A stretch of 5,729 nt of DNA from Synechococcus sp. HW_metabat.21 (GCA_018623875.1 JAAZUZ010000114.1:1-5729), one strand, 5' to 3'; positions 1 to 5,054 are shown, numbered from the stretch's first letter. Numbers and translations are program-made. Notes: a model not told the origin generated them from the sequence alone.

Positions 1-78
1 CTGGCGAGGCTTCAAGCGCTTTTGGTTGTGATTGCAGCGCTCCAGATCGAGCCCCTGTCCGCCGGCGCAGCCCTGTGA
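1..78 (+). CDS. 3' end of an unidentified hydrophobic protein (partial)
   Basis: The reading frame is open from the window edge to a TGA at 76-78, giving 25 residues. It includes the helix-like hydrophobic run LQALLVVIAALQI and ends LSAGAAL. The stop overlaps the GTG start of ribF as GTGA, the same arrangement that joins thiE and thiS in this window, and this is the main reason to believe the frame is coding. The hydrophobic run could be a C-terminal membrane helix or a buried helix. Too little is present to assign a family. Alternatively the stretch is only the 5' leader of ribF, whose own frame is also open to the window edge. Confidence 0.45.
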   Translation: MARLQALLVVIAALQIEPLSAGAAL

Positions 79-1013
79 TTCCGCTGCTCGAGCCAGGGCA
101 AGCGAAGGGACCAACGGCGGTGGCCCTCGGCAGCTTTGATGGCTTGCATCCCGGACACCGCAGCGTGATTGCGGCCGTCACCGAACACGCCGCCCAACGG
201 GGCCTGGTGCCCTCGGTGGTGAGTTTCTGGCCCCACCCGCGGGAAGTCCTCTTCGGCGAGCCCCGTCTGCGGCTCGATCTGCCCGCTGAGAAATTGGCCC
301 TGCTGGAGCCCCTGGGGATCGACCAGTTGGTGCTGGTGCCCTTCACCCGCGCCCTGGCTGCGCTCTCACCGGAAGCCTTTGTCCACGAGGTGCTGCATGG
401 GCAACTCCAGGCCGGCTTGGTGGTGGTGGGCGAGAACTTCCGGTTTGGGGCGGGCCGCAGCGGCACGACCGAGACCCTGCGGCAACTGGGCGCCGAGCGG
501 GGCATCGATGTTCAGGTCCAGCCCCTGCTCTCCGAAGGGAGTGAGCAATTCAGCAGCAGTCGGATCCGCCGTGCCCTCGCGGCCGGGGACCTGCGGGAGG
601 CCACCCGACTCCTGGGCCGCCCTTATCGCTTTGGGGGCAGCGTGGTCAGCGGCCGTGGTTTGGGGCGTCAGCTGGGCTGGCCCACCGCCAATTTGCAAGT
701 CGATGGCCGCAAGTTTCTCCCCCTGGAGGGGGTTTATGCCGCTTGGGCCTGGCTGGGGGACGAGCGGCTTCCCGCAGTGATGAATTTGGGACCTCAGCCC
801 ACGGTGGATCCCACGGCTCCCTCGGCCGTCGAAGTTCATCTGCTGGGCCGCAGCCTCGATCTCAACGGCAAGTCGCTGTGGGTGGAGCCGGTGGAGTTGC
901 TGCGGAAGCAGCAGCGCTTCGAGAATCTTGAGGCCCTGGTGCAGCAGATCCAGCGGGATGCGGACCGTGCGGCGGCGCTCCTGGATTCAGCTGCCGGGGT
1001 AGGCGTTGCTTAG
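75..1013 (+). CDS. ribF: Bifunctional riboflavin kinase / FAD synthetase
   Basis: RibF is a cytoplasmic enzyme that phosphorylates riboflavin to FMN and then adenylylates FMN to FAD. At 312 residues it has the normal length and both domains. The N-terminal nucleotidyltransferase domain (about 13-170) carries GSFDGLHPGH at 19-28, with the HxGH nucleotide-binding motif at 25-28, FRFG at 122-125 and SSRIRR at 161-166. The C-terminal flavokinase domain (about 184-305) carries GRGLGRQLGWPTAN at 193-206, where PTAN binds Mg-ATP, GVY at 219-221, NLGPQPTV at 237-244, and VEVHLL at 252-257, whose Glu253 matches the family's catalytic base. The start is GTG at 75, overlapping an upstream stop as GTGA; no Shine-Dalgarno site is visible, which fits translational coupling. 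The 3' end overlaps a small minus-strand gene by 27 bases. Confidence 0.96.
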   Translation: MIPLLEPGQAKGPTAVALGSFDGLHPGHRSVIAAVTEHAAQRGLVPSVVSFWPHPREVLFGEPRLRLDLPAEKLALLEPLGIDQLVLVPFTRALAALSPEAFVHEVLHGQLQAGLVVVGENFRFGAGRSGTTETLRQLGAERGIDVQVQPLLSEGSEQFSSSRIRRALAAGDLREATRLLGRPYRFGGSVVSGRGLGRQLGWPTANLQVDGRKFLPLEGVYAAWAWLGDERLPAVMNLGPQPTVDPTAPSAVEVHLLGRSLDLNGKSLWVEPVELLRKQQRFENLEALVQQIQRDADRAAALLDSAAGVGVA

Positions 1014-1103
1014 GCCCCAGCTGATGAAGGCGGCGATCGCCCCCAGCAGCAGAATCCCTGAGATCAGCACCACCATTGGGCTGTCGGATTCGCCCTGGGC
1101 CAT
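987..1103 (-). CDS. 38-residue single-span membrane protein, function unknown
   Basis: The protein starts MAQGESDSPM, has one hydrophobic segment at about 10-29 (VVLISGILLLGAIAAFISWG within it) and ends LSNAYPGS. The acidic N-terminus and single helix resemble the many small membrane subunits of cyanobacterial photosynthetic or NDH complexes, but I do not recognise it as any named Psb, Psa, Pet or Ndh subunit. The start at 1103 is chosen because AGGA lies 6 bases upstream (1110-1113); an ATG two codons earlier (1109) has AGGA directly abutting it, which is too close. The frame stays open far upstream, antisense to thiE, but that extension is a shadow. The last 27 bases overlap the end of ribF. 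The gene is divergent from thiE with a 60-base gap. Secretion or complex membership is inference. Confidence 0.75.
   Translation of the reverse strand: MAQGESDSPMVVLISGILLLGAIAAFISWGLSNAYPGS
1033..1040. repeat. HIP1 octamer, copy 1
   Basis: Palindromic GCGATCGC, the highly iterated palindrome HIP1 known from many cyanobacteria. Here it sits inside the small membrane-protein gene and is part of a 12-base match, GGCGGCGATCGC at 1029-1040, shared with the other two copies at 4971-4982 and 5171-5182. Confidence 0.85.
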
Positions 1104-1109
1104 CGCCAT

Positions 1110-1113
1110 TCCT
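1110..1113 (-). promoter_or_regulatory. Shine-Dalgarno site of the 38-residue membrane protein
   Basis: AGGA on the minus strand, six bases before the ATG at 1103. It decides between two in-frame ATG codons two codons apart, since it has no spacing to the ATG at 1109. This is one of only a few recognisable ribosome binding sites in the window. Confidence 0.55.
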
Positions 1114-1163
1114 GTTGGATTGCGCCTCAAACCTAAGCAGAGAGCCCTGACCCTGCAGACGCC

Positions 1164-2228
1164 ATGACCACACCTCAACAGCCGGCTGCGGTCTTGCGGT
1201 TGCTGGACGCCAACCTCGATCGGGCCCGCGAGGGGTTGCGGGTGATCGAGGACTGGTGCCGCTTTGGCCTTGATCGGGCCGATCTGGTGGCCCGCAGCAA
1301 GGACATGCGTCAGCGCTTGGGGCGTTTGCATGACGAGCGCTACAAGCAGGCCCGCGACGCCGCCGGTGATGTGGCGACGGGGATGGCCCACCCGGCTCAG
1401 CGGGAGCGCGAACAGCCGCAGGCCGTGGTGGCGGCCAACTGCGGCCGGGTCCAGGAGGCTCTGCGGGTCTTGGAGGAGTTTGGCCGGGGGTTGGATGATC
1501 GTCTGGCTGAGGAGGCCGCGGCGGTTCGCTACGCCCTCTACGACCTGGAGGTGGATGTGATCCGAGCCAGTGCCAGCGGGCAGCAGCGGCGCGAACGATT
1601 GCGGGTGGCACGCCTGTATCTCGTGACCAGTCCGTCGCCTCGGCTGGAGGCCGTTGTGGAGGCGGCGCTGGAGGGGGGCGTGCGCTTGGTGCAGTACCGC
1701 GCCAAGGATGGAAGCCTGGCTCCCGACGGCCAACCGATCACCGATGCCGTTCGTCTGCAGCAGGCCCAGGCCCTGCGCCAGCTCTGCAGCCGCTATGGCG
1801 CCCTGTTTCTGGTCAATGACCGCATCGACATCGCCCTCGCGGTGGATGCTGACGGCGTGCACCTCGGCCAGGGGGATCTGCCGCCGGCCCTGGCCCGGCA
1901 ACTGCTCGGCCCGGAGAAGTTGATAGGCCGCAGCACCCACGCCCTGGCGCAGTTGCAGCAGGCGATGCGCGATGGCTGTGATTACGTCGGCGTGGGTCCG
2001 GTGAATGCCACCCCAACCAAACCGGGCCGTGAGCCGGTGGGACTCGATTACGTCCGGCAGGCCGCCGCGGAGAGCGCCATTCCCTTCTTTGCCATCGGCG
2101 GGATTGAGTCAGCCAACCTGCAGGCCGTGTTGGACACCGGTGCCACCCAGGTGGCGGTGGTGCGGGCGATCACCGAGGCTGCTGATCCGGCCCAGGCCGC
2201 CCGCGACCTGCTGGAGATGCTGCAGTGA
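1164..2228 (+). CDS. thiE: ThiD2-ThiE fusion: HMP-phosphate kinase domain plus thiamine-phosphate synthase
   Basis: The C-terminal part (about 148-354) is a complete ThiE barrel, which joins HMP diphosphate to the thiazole phosphate to give thiamine monophosphate. Visible motifs are LVQYRAKD at 175-182, FLVNDRIDIALAVDADGVHL starting at 215 with GQGDLP after it, IGRSTHA at 254-260, DYVGVGPVNATPTKPG at 273-288, FFAIGGI at 308-314 and a C-terminal VAVVRAI. Residues 1-135 are an extra, mainly helical domain with LRLLDANLDRAREGLRVIED at 11-30 and VQEALRVLEEFGR at 96-108. I assign it to the ThiD2 family, described in the literature as an HMP-monophosphate kinase often fused to ThiE, which would make this protein perform two consecutive steps. 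Standalone ThiE is about 210 residues, so the fusion accounts for the length of 354. Start ATG at 1164; no clear Shine-Dalgarno site. The stop overlaps the thiS start by GTGA. No TPP riboswitch is visible in the short leader. Confidence 0.95.
   Translation: MTTPQQPAAVLRLLDANLDRAREGLRVIEDWCRFGLDRADLVARSKDMRQRLGRLHDERYKQARDAAGDVATGMAHPAQREREQPQAVVAANCGRVQEALRVLEEFGRGLDDRLAEEAAAVRYALYDLEVDVIRASASGQQRRERLRVARLYLVTSPSPRLEAVVEAALEGGVRLVQYRAKDGSLAPDGQPITDAVRLQQAQALRQLCSRYGALFLVNDRIDIALAVDADGVHLGQGDLPPALARQLLGPEKLIGRSTHALAQLQQAMRDGCDYVGVGPVNATPTKPGREPVGLDYVRQAAAESAIPFFAIGGIESANLQAVLDTGATQVAVVRAITEAADPAQAARDLLEMLQ
2213..2216 (+). promoter_or_regulatory. Shine-Dalgarno site of thiS inside thiE
   Basis: GGAG lies eight bases before the GTG at 2225, within the last codons of thiE. 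It supports the GTG start and coupled translation of the two genes. Confidence 0.55.
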
Positions 2229-2431
2229 TTGAGATCCGCGTTAACGGCGAAACCACCAGCTGCCCAGAGGGTTTGAACCTGGTGCAGATGCTTGAGCATC
2301 TCGGCTACCGCCCCCAGCTGGTGGTCGTGGAGTTCAACGGCGAGATCCTGCCCCGGGCCCGCTGGGCTGAGCAGCCGGTTCGGGAAGCCGATGGTCTCGA
2401 GGTGGTCACCATCGTCGGCGGGGGTTCTTAG
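2225..2431 (+). CDS. thiS: Sulfur carrier protein ThiS, with an extra C-terminal serine
   Basis: ThiS is a ubiquitin-fold sulfur carrier. ThiF adenylates its C-terminal glycine, which becomes a thiocarboxylate and donates sulfur to ThiG for thiazole synthesis. The 68-residue length, N-terminal strand IEIRVNG, central VVVEFNGEILPR (32-43) and C-terminal DGLEVVTIVGGG all fit the family. The start is GTG at 2225, sharing GTGA with the thiE stop. The oddity is the C-terminus: codons 65-68 read GGT-type glycines then TCT, so the protein ends GGGS, whereas characterised ThiS proteins end in a free Gly-Gly. The codons are unambiguous in the given sequence. Either the serine is removed, or it is a sequence error, or the lineage tolerates it. 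Its place after thiE fits joint supply of the thiazole and pyrimidine halves. Confidence 0.93.
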   Translation: MIEIRVNGETTSCPEGLNLVQMLEHLGYRPQLVVVEFNGEILPRARWAEQPVREADGLEVVTIVGGGS

Positions 2432-2455
2432 ATTCCAGCGAGCTAGAGCTCTGCC

Positions 2456-3412
2456 GTGGCCGCTTCACGTCCCTCTTCGCTCGTGCGCCGGCTGCTGAGT
2501 GGCTTGATGGTTCCGGCCCTGGTGCTCACGCTCCTGCTGGCGCTGCCGCAGACCAGCCAGGCCGCCAGCGGCGGTCGCATCGGCGGCGGCAGCTTCCGAT
2601 CCGCTCCGATGCCCCGCAGCTATGGCGGGGGTGGCTACCGAGGCGGTTACCGGGGCGGTGGCTATCAGCGCGGCTATGGCGGCGGCTTCGGCTTCCCCTT
2701 TGTCGTGCCCTTCTTCTTTGGTGGCGGCGGCCTCTTTGGCTTCTTGATTCTGATGGCCGTGGTCGGTCTGCTGGTGAATGCCGTCCGCGGCGGTGGCGGT
2801 GCATCTCTACCGGCGGGCATGCAGGGCGGCTCTGTCGACCGCGCGCCGAGCGATGGTCCGGTCTCGATCGCCCAACTCCAGGTGGGCCTGTTGGCTTCGG
2901 CCCGGGAGCTGCAGCAGGATCTGCGCGACCTCGCCGGCCAGGCCGATACCAGCACCAGCAGCGGTTTGCAGCGCGTCCTGCAAGACAGCACCCTGGCCCT
3001 GCTGCGCCAGCCCGATCTTTGGGTTTACGCCAATGCTGAGGTGGGGCAGGTTCCCTTCCAAGCGGCGGAATCCACCTTCAATCGCCTCTCGATGACCGAG
3101 CGCAGCAAGTTGCGCAGTGAGGTCACCAGCAATGTCTCGGGAACGGTGAGTGCCAACGCCGGCGGCAAGGCCGGTGACGCCGATGCCGTCAGCGATTACA
3201 TCGCGGTCACCCTGCTGGTGGCGAGCCGCACGCGCTTGAGCCTCAAGCCGGTGAATGGTTCGGAGGAGTTGCGCGAAACCCTGCGCATCCTCGGCTCGGT
3301 GCCCTCCAGCCAGCTGTTGGCTCTCGAGGTGATTTGGCAGCCCGATGGCGCCGGTGATGTGCTCAGTGCCGATGAGCTGATCACGGCCTATCCGCAGCTC
3401 AAACACCTCTGA
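2456..3412 (+). CDS. DUF1517-family membrane protein (FLAP1-like)
   Basis: A 318-residue protein with a signal-like N-terminus: Arg11-Arg12, a hydrophobic core at 15-30 and a possible SQA cleavage site at 34-36. A Gly/Tyr/Arg-rich stretch follows (39-79, with repeats such as RGGYRGGGYQRGYGGG), then a second hydrophobic segment (80-110, GLFGFLILMAVVGLLV) and a folded alpha/beta domain (136-318) containing LQVGLLASARELQQDLRDLA at 141-160 and YIAVTLLVASR at 248-258. This layout matches DUF1517, found in oxygenic phototrophs; the plant member FLAP1 is linked to proton homeostasis under fluctuating light. Transfer of that role here is inference. The GTG start at 2456 lies 24 bases after thiS, so the gene likely shares its transcript. 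A second possible start, GTG at 2483, would shorten the n-region. A terminator follows at 3495-3530. Confidence 0.88.
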   Translation: MAASRPSSLVRRLLSGLMVPALVLTLLLALPQTSQAASGGRIGGGSFRSAPMPRSYGGGGYRGGYRGGGYQRGYGGGFGFPFVVPFFFGGGGLFGFLILMAVVGLLVNAVRGGGGASLPAGMQGGSVDRAPSDGPVSIAQLQVGLLASARELQQDLRDLAGQADTSTSSGLQRVLQDSTLALLRQPDLWVYANAEVGQVPFQAAESTFNRLSMTERSKLRSEVTSNVSGTVSANAGGKAGDADAVSDYIAVTLLVASRTRLSLKPVNGSEELRETLRILGSVPSSQLLALEVIWQPDGAGDVLSADELITAYPQLKHL

Positions 3413-3494
3413 ATTTCTTCTACAGGTTTCCTCAAGATTTAGGGAATTAAAGAAACTCTTCGGCTCCTGATCGCCATAACCCATTGTTGATAAG

Positions 3495-3530
3495 GGGGTT
3501 CAATCCGTAACGTCGGAGAACCTCTTTTTT
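3495..3530 (+). terminator. Rho-independent terminator of the thiE-thiS-DUF1517 transcript
   Basis: A 7-pair outer stem (3495-3501 GGGGTTC with 3518-3524 GAACCTC, one G-T pair) leads through a two-base AA bulge into an inner 4-pair stem (TCCG 3504-3507 with CGGA 3514-3517) and a 6-base loop TAACGT. It is followed without a gap by six T at 3525-3530. It lies 82 bases after the DUF1517 stop in a locally AT-richer stretch (3413-3535). The T-run is only on the plus side, so the direction is clear. Confidence 0.86.
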
Positions 3531-3535
3531 GACCT

Positions 3536-3700
3536 GTGTCTTCCCCGCGCCACAACACCGAGACCTCCGCCATGAAATGGCAGGCCAATGGTGAGCTGAC
3601 GGGCGTGGACCTGCAGTCGCTGCTCAGTCGCTTGAGCAAGGTGGAGACCGAGGAGTGCGTGCGTGAGCTCGAGTGGTTGAGCCGTCACGACGCGGTTTAA
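3536..3700 (+). CDS. Small acidic hypothetical protein (54 residues; 42 if ATG at 3572 is the start)
   Basis: I do not recognise this protein. From GTG at 3536 it starts MSSPRHNTETSAMKWQANGE, continues through an amphipathic helical stretch (LQSLLSRLSKVETEECV, then RELEWLSRHDAV) and ends at TAA 3698-3700. Third codon positions are about 80% G/C, as in the neighbouring genes, and this includes the first twelve codons, which are much more GC-rich than the preceding intergenic sequence; this favours the GTG start. Against it, the GTG lies only five bases past the terminator T-run, leaving no room for a leader, so ATG at 3572 remains a real alternative. Neither start has a convincing Shine-Dalgarno site. 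No membrane segment or known catalytic motif is present. Its one Cys and paired helices suggest a small regulatory or subunit-like protein, but that is a guess. Confidence 0.55.
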   Translation: MSSPRHNTETSAMKWQANGELTGVDLQSLLSRLSKVETEECVRELEWLSRHDAV

Positions 3701-3766
3701 GCCGTAGCGCGGCCGCCTAGCTGAACCAATCCTGAAGGCCAGCCGCAGATTCGTCTCGCATCCGTT

Positions 3767-3803
3767 GCACCCCTGAGGGGTGCTCAGCACACTGCGGAGC
3801 ACC
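3767..3803 (+). promoter_or_regulatory. Two mutually exclusive perfect hairpins before a small ORF
   Basis: Hairpin A pairs GCACCCC (3767-3773) with GGGGTGC (3777-3783) around a TGA loop, seven perfect pairs. Hairpin B pairs GGTGCTC (3779-3785) with GAGCACC (3797-3803) around an 11-base loop, also seven perfect pairs. They share bases 3779-3783, so only one can form in an RNA. Hairpin B covers three of the four bases of the GGAG Shine-Dalgarno site at 3796-3799 of the ORF starting at 3807; hairpin A would leave it free. There is no T-run, so neither is a normal terminator. The pairing is directly visible; a switching role is inference. Confidence 0.4.
3796..3799 (+). promoter_or_regulatory. 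Shine-Dalgarno site of the 55-residue ORF
   Basis: GGAG seven bases before GTG 3807. It favours that start over GTG 3780, ATG 3816 and ATG 3831 in the same frame. Confidence 0.45.
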
Positions 3804-3806
3804 GGC

Positions 3807-3974
3807 GTGGCGTGCATGGCTCGGCGATCGATGCAGTGGGTGAATACCCCCGTATTGATGGAGGCTTTGGACCGCTATGAACAGGGGCGCCTACCCCGCT
3901 CGATGCGTCTCTGGGTGGAGGCGGTGCTGGAGTTGGAGCGCCCCCTTACCGCTCCGCTGCGGCCCCACTGCTGA
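3807..3974 (+). CDS. Small basic hypothetical protein (about 55 residues)
   Basis: I do not recognise the family. From GTG at 3807 the product has a basic N-terminus (MACMARRSMQW), a core VNTPVLMEALDRYEQGRLP and a probable amphipathic helix (RSMRLWVEAVLELERPL), and ends LRPHC. About four of five codons end in G or C, like the surrounding genes. The start was chosen for the GGAG at 3796-3799; GTG 3780 (64 residues), ATG 3816 (52) and ATG 3831 (47) are alternatives. The final 29 bases overlap the end of larB on the opposite strand, a tail-to-tail arrangement like that of ribF and the small membrane protein. Two alternative hairpins precede it. It may be cotranscribed with the small ORF ending at 3700, 106 bases upstream. 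No membrane segment is seen. Confidence 0.55.
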   Translation: MACMARRSMQWVNTPVLMEALDRYEQGRLPRSMRLWVEAVLELERPLTAPLRPHC

Positions 3975-4626
3975 GCAGGATCCGCAGGGCGGCCATCGCG
4001 GCGCCATAGCCGTTGTCGATGTTCACCACGCTGAGGCCTGGGGCGCAGCTGGCCAGCATTCCGTGCAGGGCCGCCTGGCCGCCGGCACTGACGCCATAGC
4101 CGACGCTCACCGGGACCCCGATGACCGGCTGGGGCAGGAGGCCAGCCAGGACGGTGGGCAAGGCTCCCTCCATCCCCGCGCAGGCGATCAGCACCCGGGC
4201 TTGGCGCAGGCGATCGAGTTGCCCCAGCAAGCGGTGTAGGCCCGCGACGCCCACATCGAGCACGCGCTCACAGGCGATGCCGTGCCACTGCAGGGCCAGT
4301 TGCGCTTCCGCGGCAACGGGCAAATCACTGGTGCCGCCACTCACCACGATCACCTCGCCCAATTCCGGACGGATTGGGGCCGCTGGGCCAAGGGTGAGGC
4401 AGCGCGCCTCGGCGTGGAACTGAAGCTGCTGTTCATCCGCCAGGAGCACTCCGACGGCCTGGGCTTTGGCGGCATCCACCCGGGTGGCCAGGGCGAGTTC
4501 ACCGCTGCCCTGCTGCCGCACCAGGATCGCCGCGATCTGCTCGGCGGTTTTGTGTTCTCCCCAAATCGCCTCGGCCATGCCAAGGCGTTGCCGCCGCTCG
4601 AGATCTAGGCGGGCCAGCTCGCTCAT
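3946..4626 (-). CDS. larB: LarB, pyridinium-3,5-biscarboxylic acid mononucleotide synthase
   Basis: LarB carboxylates nicotinic acid adenine dinucleotide and releases AMP, giving the first intermediate of the nickel-pincer nucleotide cofactor; the product is then used by LarE and LarC. The 226-residue protein has a helical N-terminal part (1-60) and a PurE-like domain with EVIVVSGGTSDLPVAAEA (91-108), ACAGMEGALPTVLAGLLPQP (148-167), VIGVPVSVGYGVSAGGQAAL (168-187) and SVVNIDNGYGAA (199-210). Cys194 in ASCAPG and Glu153 in AGMEGALP are 41 residues apart, the same spacing as the catalytic Cys221 and Glu180 I recall for the Lactobacillus plantarum enzyme. The ATG at 4626 overlaps the stop of the TIGR03792-type gene as ATGA. 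No larA, larC or larE is in the window, so the nickel enzyme served here is unknown. Confidence 0.95.
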   Translation of the reverse strand: MSELARLDLERRQRLGMAEAIWGEHKTAEQIAAILVRQQGSGELALATRVDAAKAQAVGVLLADEQQLQFHAEARCLTLGPAAPIRPELGEVIVVSGGTSDLPVAAEAQLALQWHGIACERVLDVGVAGLHRLLGQLDRLRQARVLIACAGMEGALPTVLAGLLPQPVIGVPVSVGYGVSAGGQAALHGMLASCAPGLSVVNIDNGYGAAMAALRILLSSGAAAER

Positions 4627-5054
4627 GCCGCTGGGATCAGTTCCCCTTCAAAGACCAGGGGGAAGGGGTTGCCTTGGCGTTGGCCCGTGGCCGCGCGTGC
4701 GAGTTCTTCAAAGCGCGTTTGCACCGCTTCGACGTCCGCCTCGGGGATCGCTTTCCACTGTTCGCGGCTGGCCCAGCGGATCAGCAGCGTGCCTTCTTCG
4801 CGTTCGCTGTCCCAGAGCAGTTCGCGGCCCAGGAACCCGTCTTGCGTCTGCAGCCAAGGTTCCCAACTGCCCTGCTCCGCCTGCAGCCAGGCTTGGCGAC
4901 CATCCGCCGGCACCTTGATGCGCAGGTGCTCGACGACGACCACCTCGAGCTGACCGCCAGGCTGCTCGGTGGCGGCGATCGCCACATCGGGATGGCCGGC
5001 CAGCAGCATCGCGATGGAAAGGACAAGTGCCGCGACCCTAGCGAGCAGCTTCAT
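4623..5054 (-). CDS. Secreted TIGR03792-type cyanobacterial protein (ABM-like fold)
   Basis: A 143-residue protein with a typical signal peptide: MKLLARVAALVLSIAMLLAG at 1-20 and a likely AIA cleavage site at 25-27. The mature part contains VVVVEHLRIKVPADGRQAWL at 38-57, WEPWLQTQDGFLGRELLWD at 64-82, LLIRWASREQWKAIP at 90-104 and a helix VEAVQTRFEELARAA. The pattern of strand, Trp-rich helix, G-F-x-G-x-E-L-L and L-x-x-R-W-x-S-x-x-x-W is that of a dimeric alpha/beta-barrel (ABM-like) protein and of the uncharacterised cyanobacterial family TIGR03792. That assignment rests on my recall of the pattern. Function is unknown; ABM-fold proteins can be heme-degrading or quinone oxygenases, but no such activity should be assumed. 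Its ends overlap ispF (ATGA at 5051-5054) and larB (ATGA at 4623-4626), so all three are translated from one message. A signal peptide points to the periplasm or thylakoid lumen. Confidence 0.85.
   Translation of the reverse strand: MKLLARVAALVLSIAMLLAGHPDVAIAATEQPGGQLEVVVVEHLRIKVPADGRQAWLQAEQGSWEPWLQTQDGFLGRELLWDSEREEGTLLIRWASREQWKAIPEADVEAVQTRFEELARAATGQRQGNPFPLVFEGELIPAA
4975..4982. repeat. HIP1 octamer, copy 2
   Basis: GCGATCGC inside the TIGR03792-type gene, at the signal-peptide cleavage region, encoding part of Ala-Ile-Ala-Ala. Confidence 0.85.

Noticed and set aside
12..236. Minus-strand open frame opposite the start of ribF
   Set aside because: It overlaps the conserved HPGH region of ribF on the other strand and has no family-like sequence.
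1104..1163. Possible TPP riboswitch or promoter in the leader of thiE
   Set aside because: The 60-base gap lacks the conserved CUGAGA and ACCUGAU elements and is too short for the full TPP aptamer. No convincing -35/-10 pair is visible on either strand.
862..1611. Minus-strand open frame of 249 codons over ribF and thiE
   Set aside because: Composition is dominated by Pro, Arg, Gly and Ala, typical of a shadow frame in GC-rich DNA, and it conflicts with two recognised genes.
1104..1940. Long minus-strand open frame continuing upstream of the 38-residue protein, antisense to thiE
   Set aside because: It is the complementary shadow of the well-conserved thiE. Only the last 38 codons have a ribosome binding site and a plausible membrane-protein sequence.
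2570..2820. GGCGGTGGC-like DNA repeats as a tandem repeat or CRISPR-like array
   Set aside because: The repetition is explained by glycine codons in the Gly/Tyr/Arg-rich part of the DUF1517 protein; spacing is irregular and there are no spacers.
2807..3484. Minus-strand open frame of 225 codons over the DUF1517 gene
   Set aside because: It mirrors the coding frame of the DUF1517 protein, has no recognisable motif, and starts inside the terminator-proximal gap without a ribosome binding site.
3487..3513. Promoter candidate TTGATA with TAACGT
   Set aside because: The spacer is only 15 bases and the -10 element lies in the loop of the terminator hairpin, so its resemblance is likely chance.
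3529..3557. Promoter candidate with TTGACC as the -35 element for the small ORF
   Set aside because: The -35 match is good, but no TATAAT-like sequence lies 16-18 bases downstream.
3767..3783. Perfect hairpin read as a rho-independent terminator for the small ORF ending at 3700
   Set aside because: No T-run follows on either strand, and the sequence continues into another probable ORF.
3877..4239. Plus-strand open frame of 120 codons across the end of larB
   Set aside because: Most of it is antisense to the conserved LarB catalytic region, and its sequence is low-complexity with no motif.
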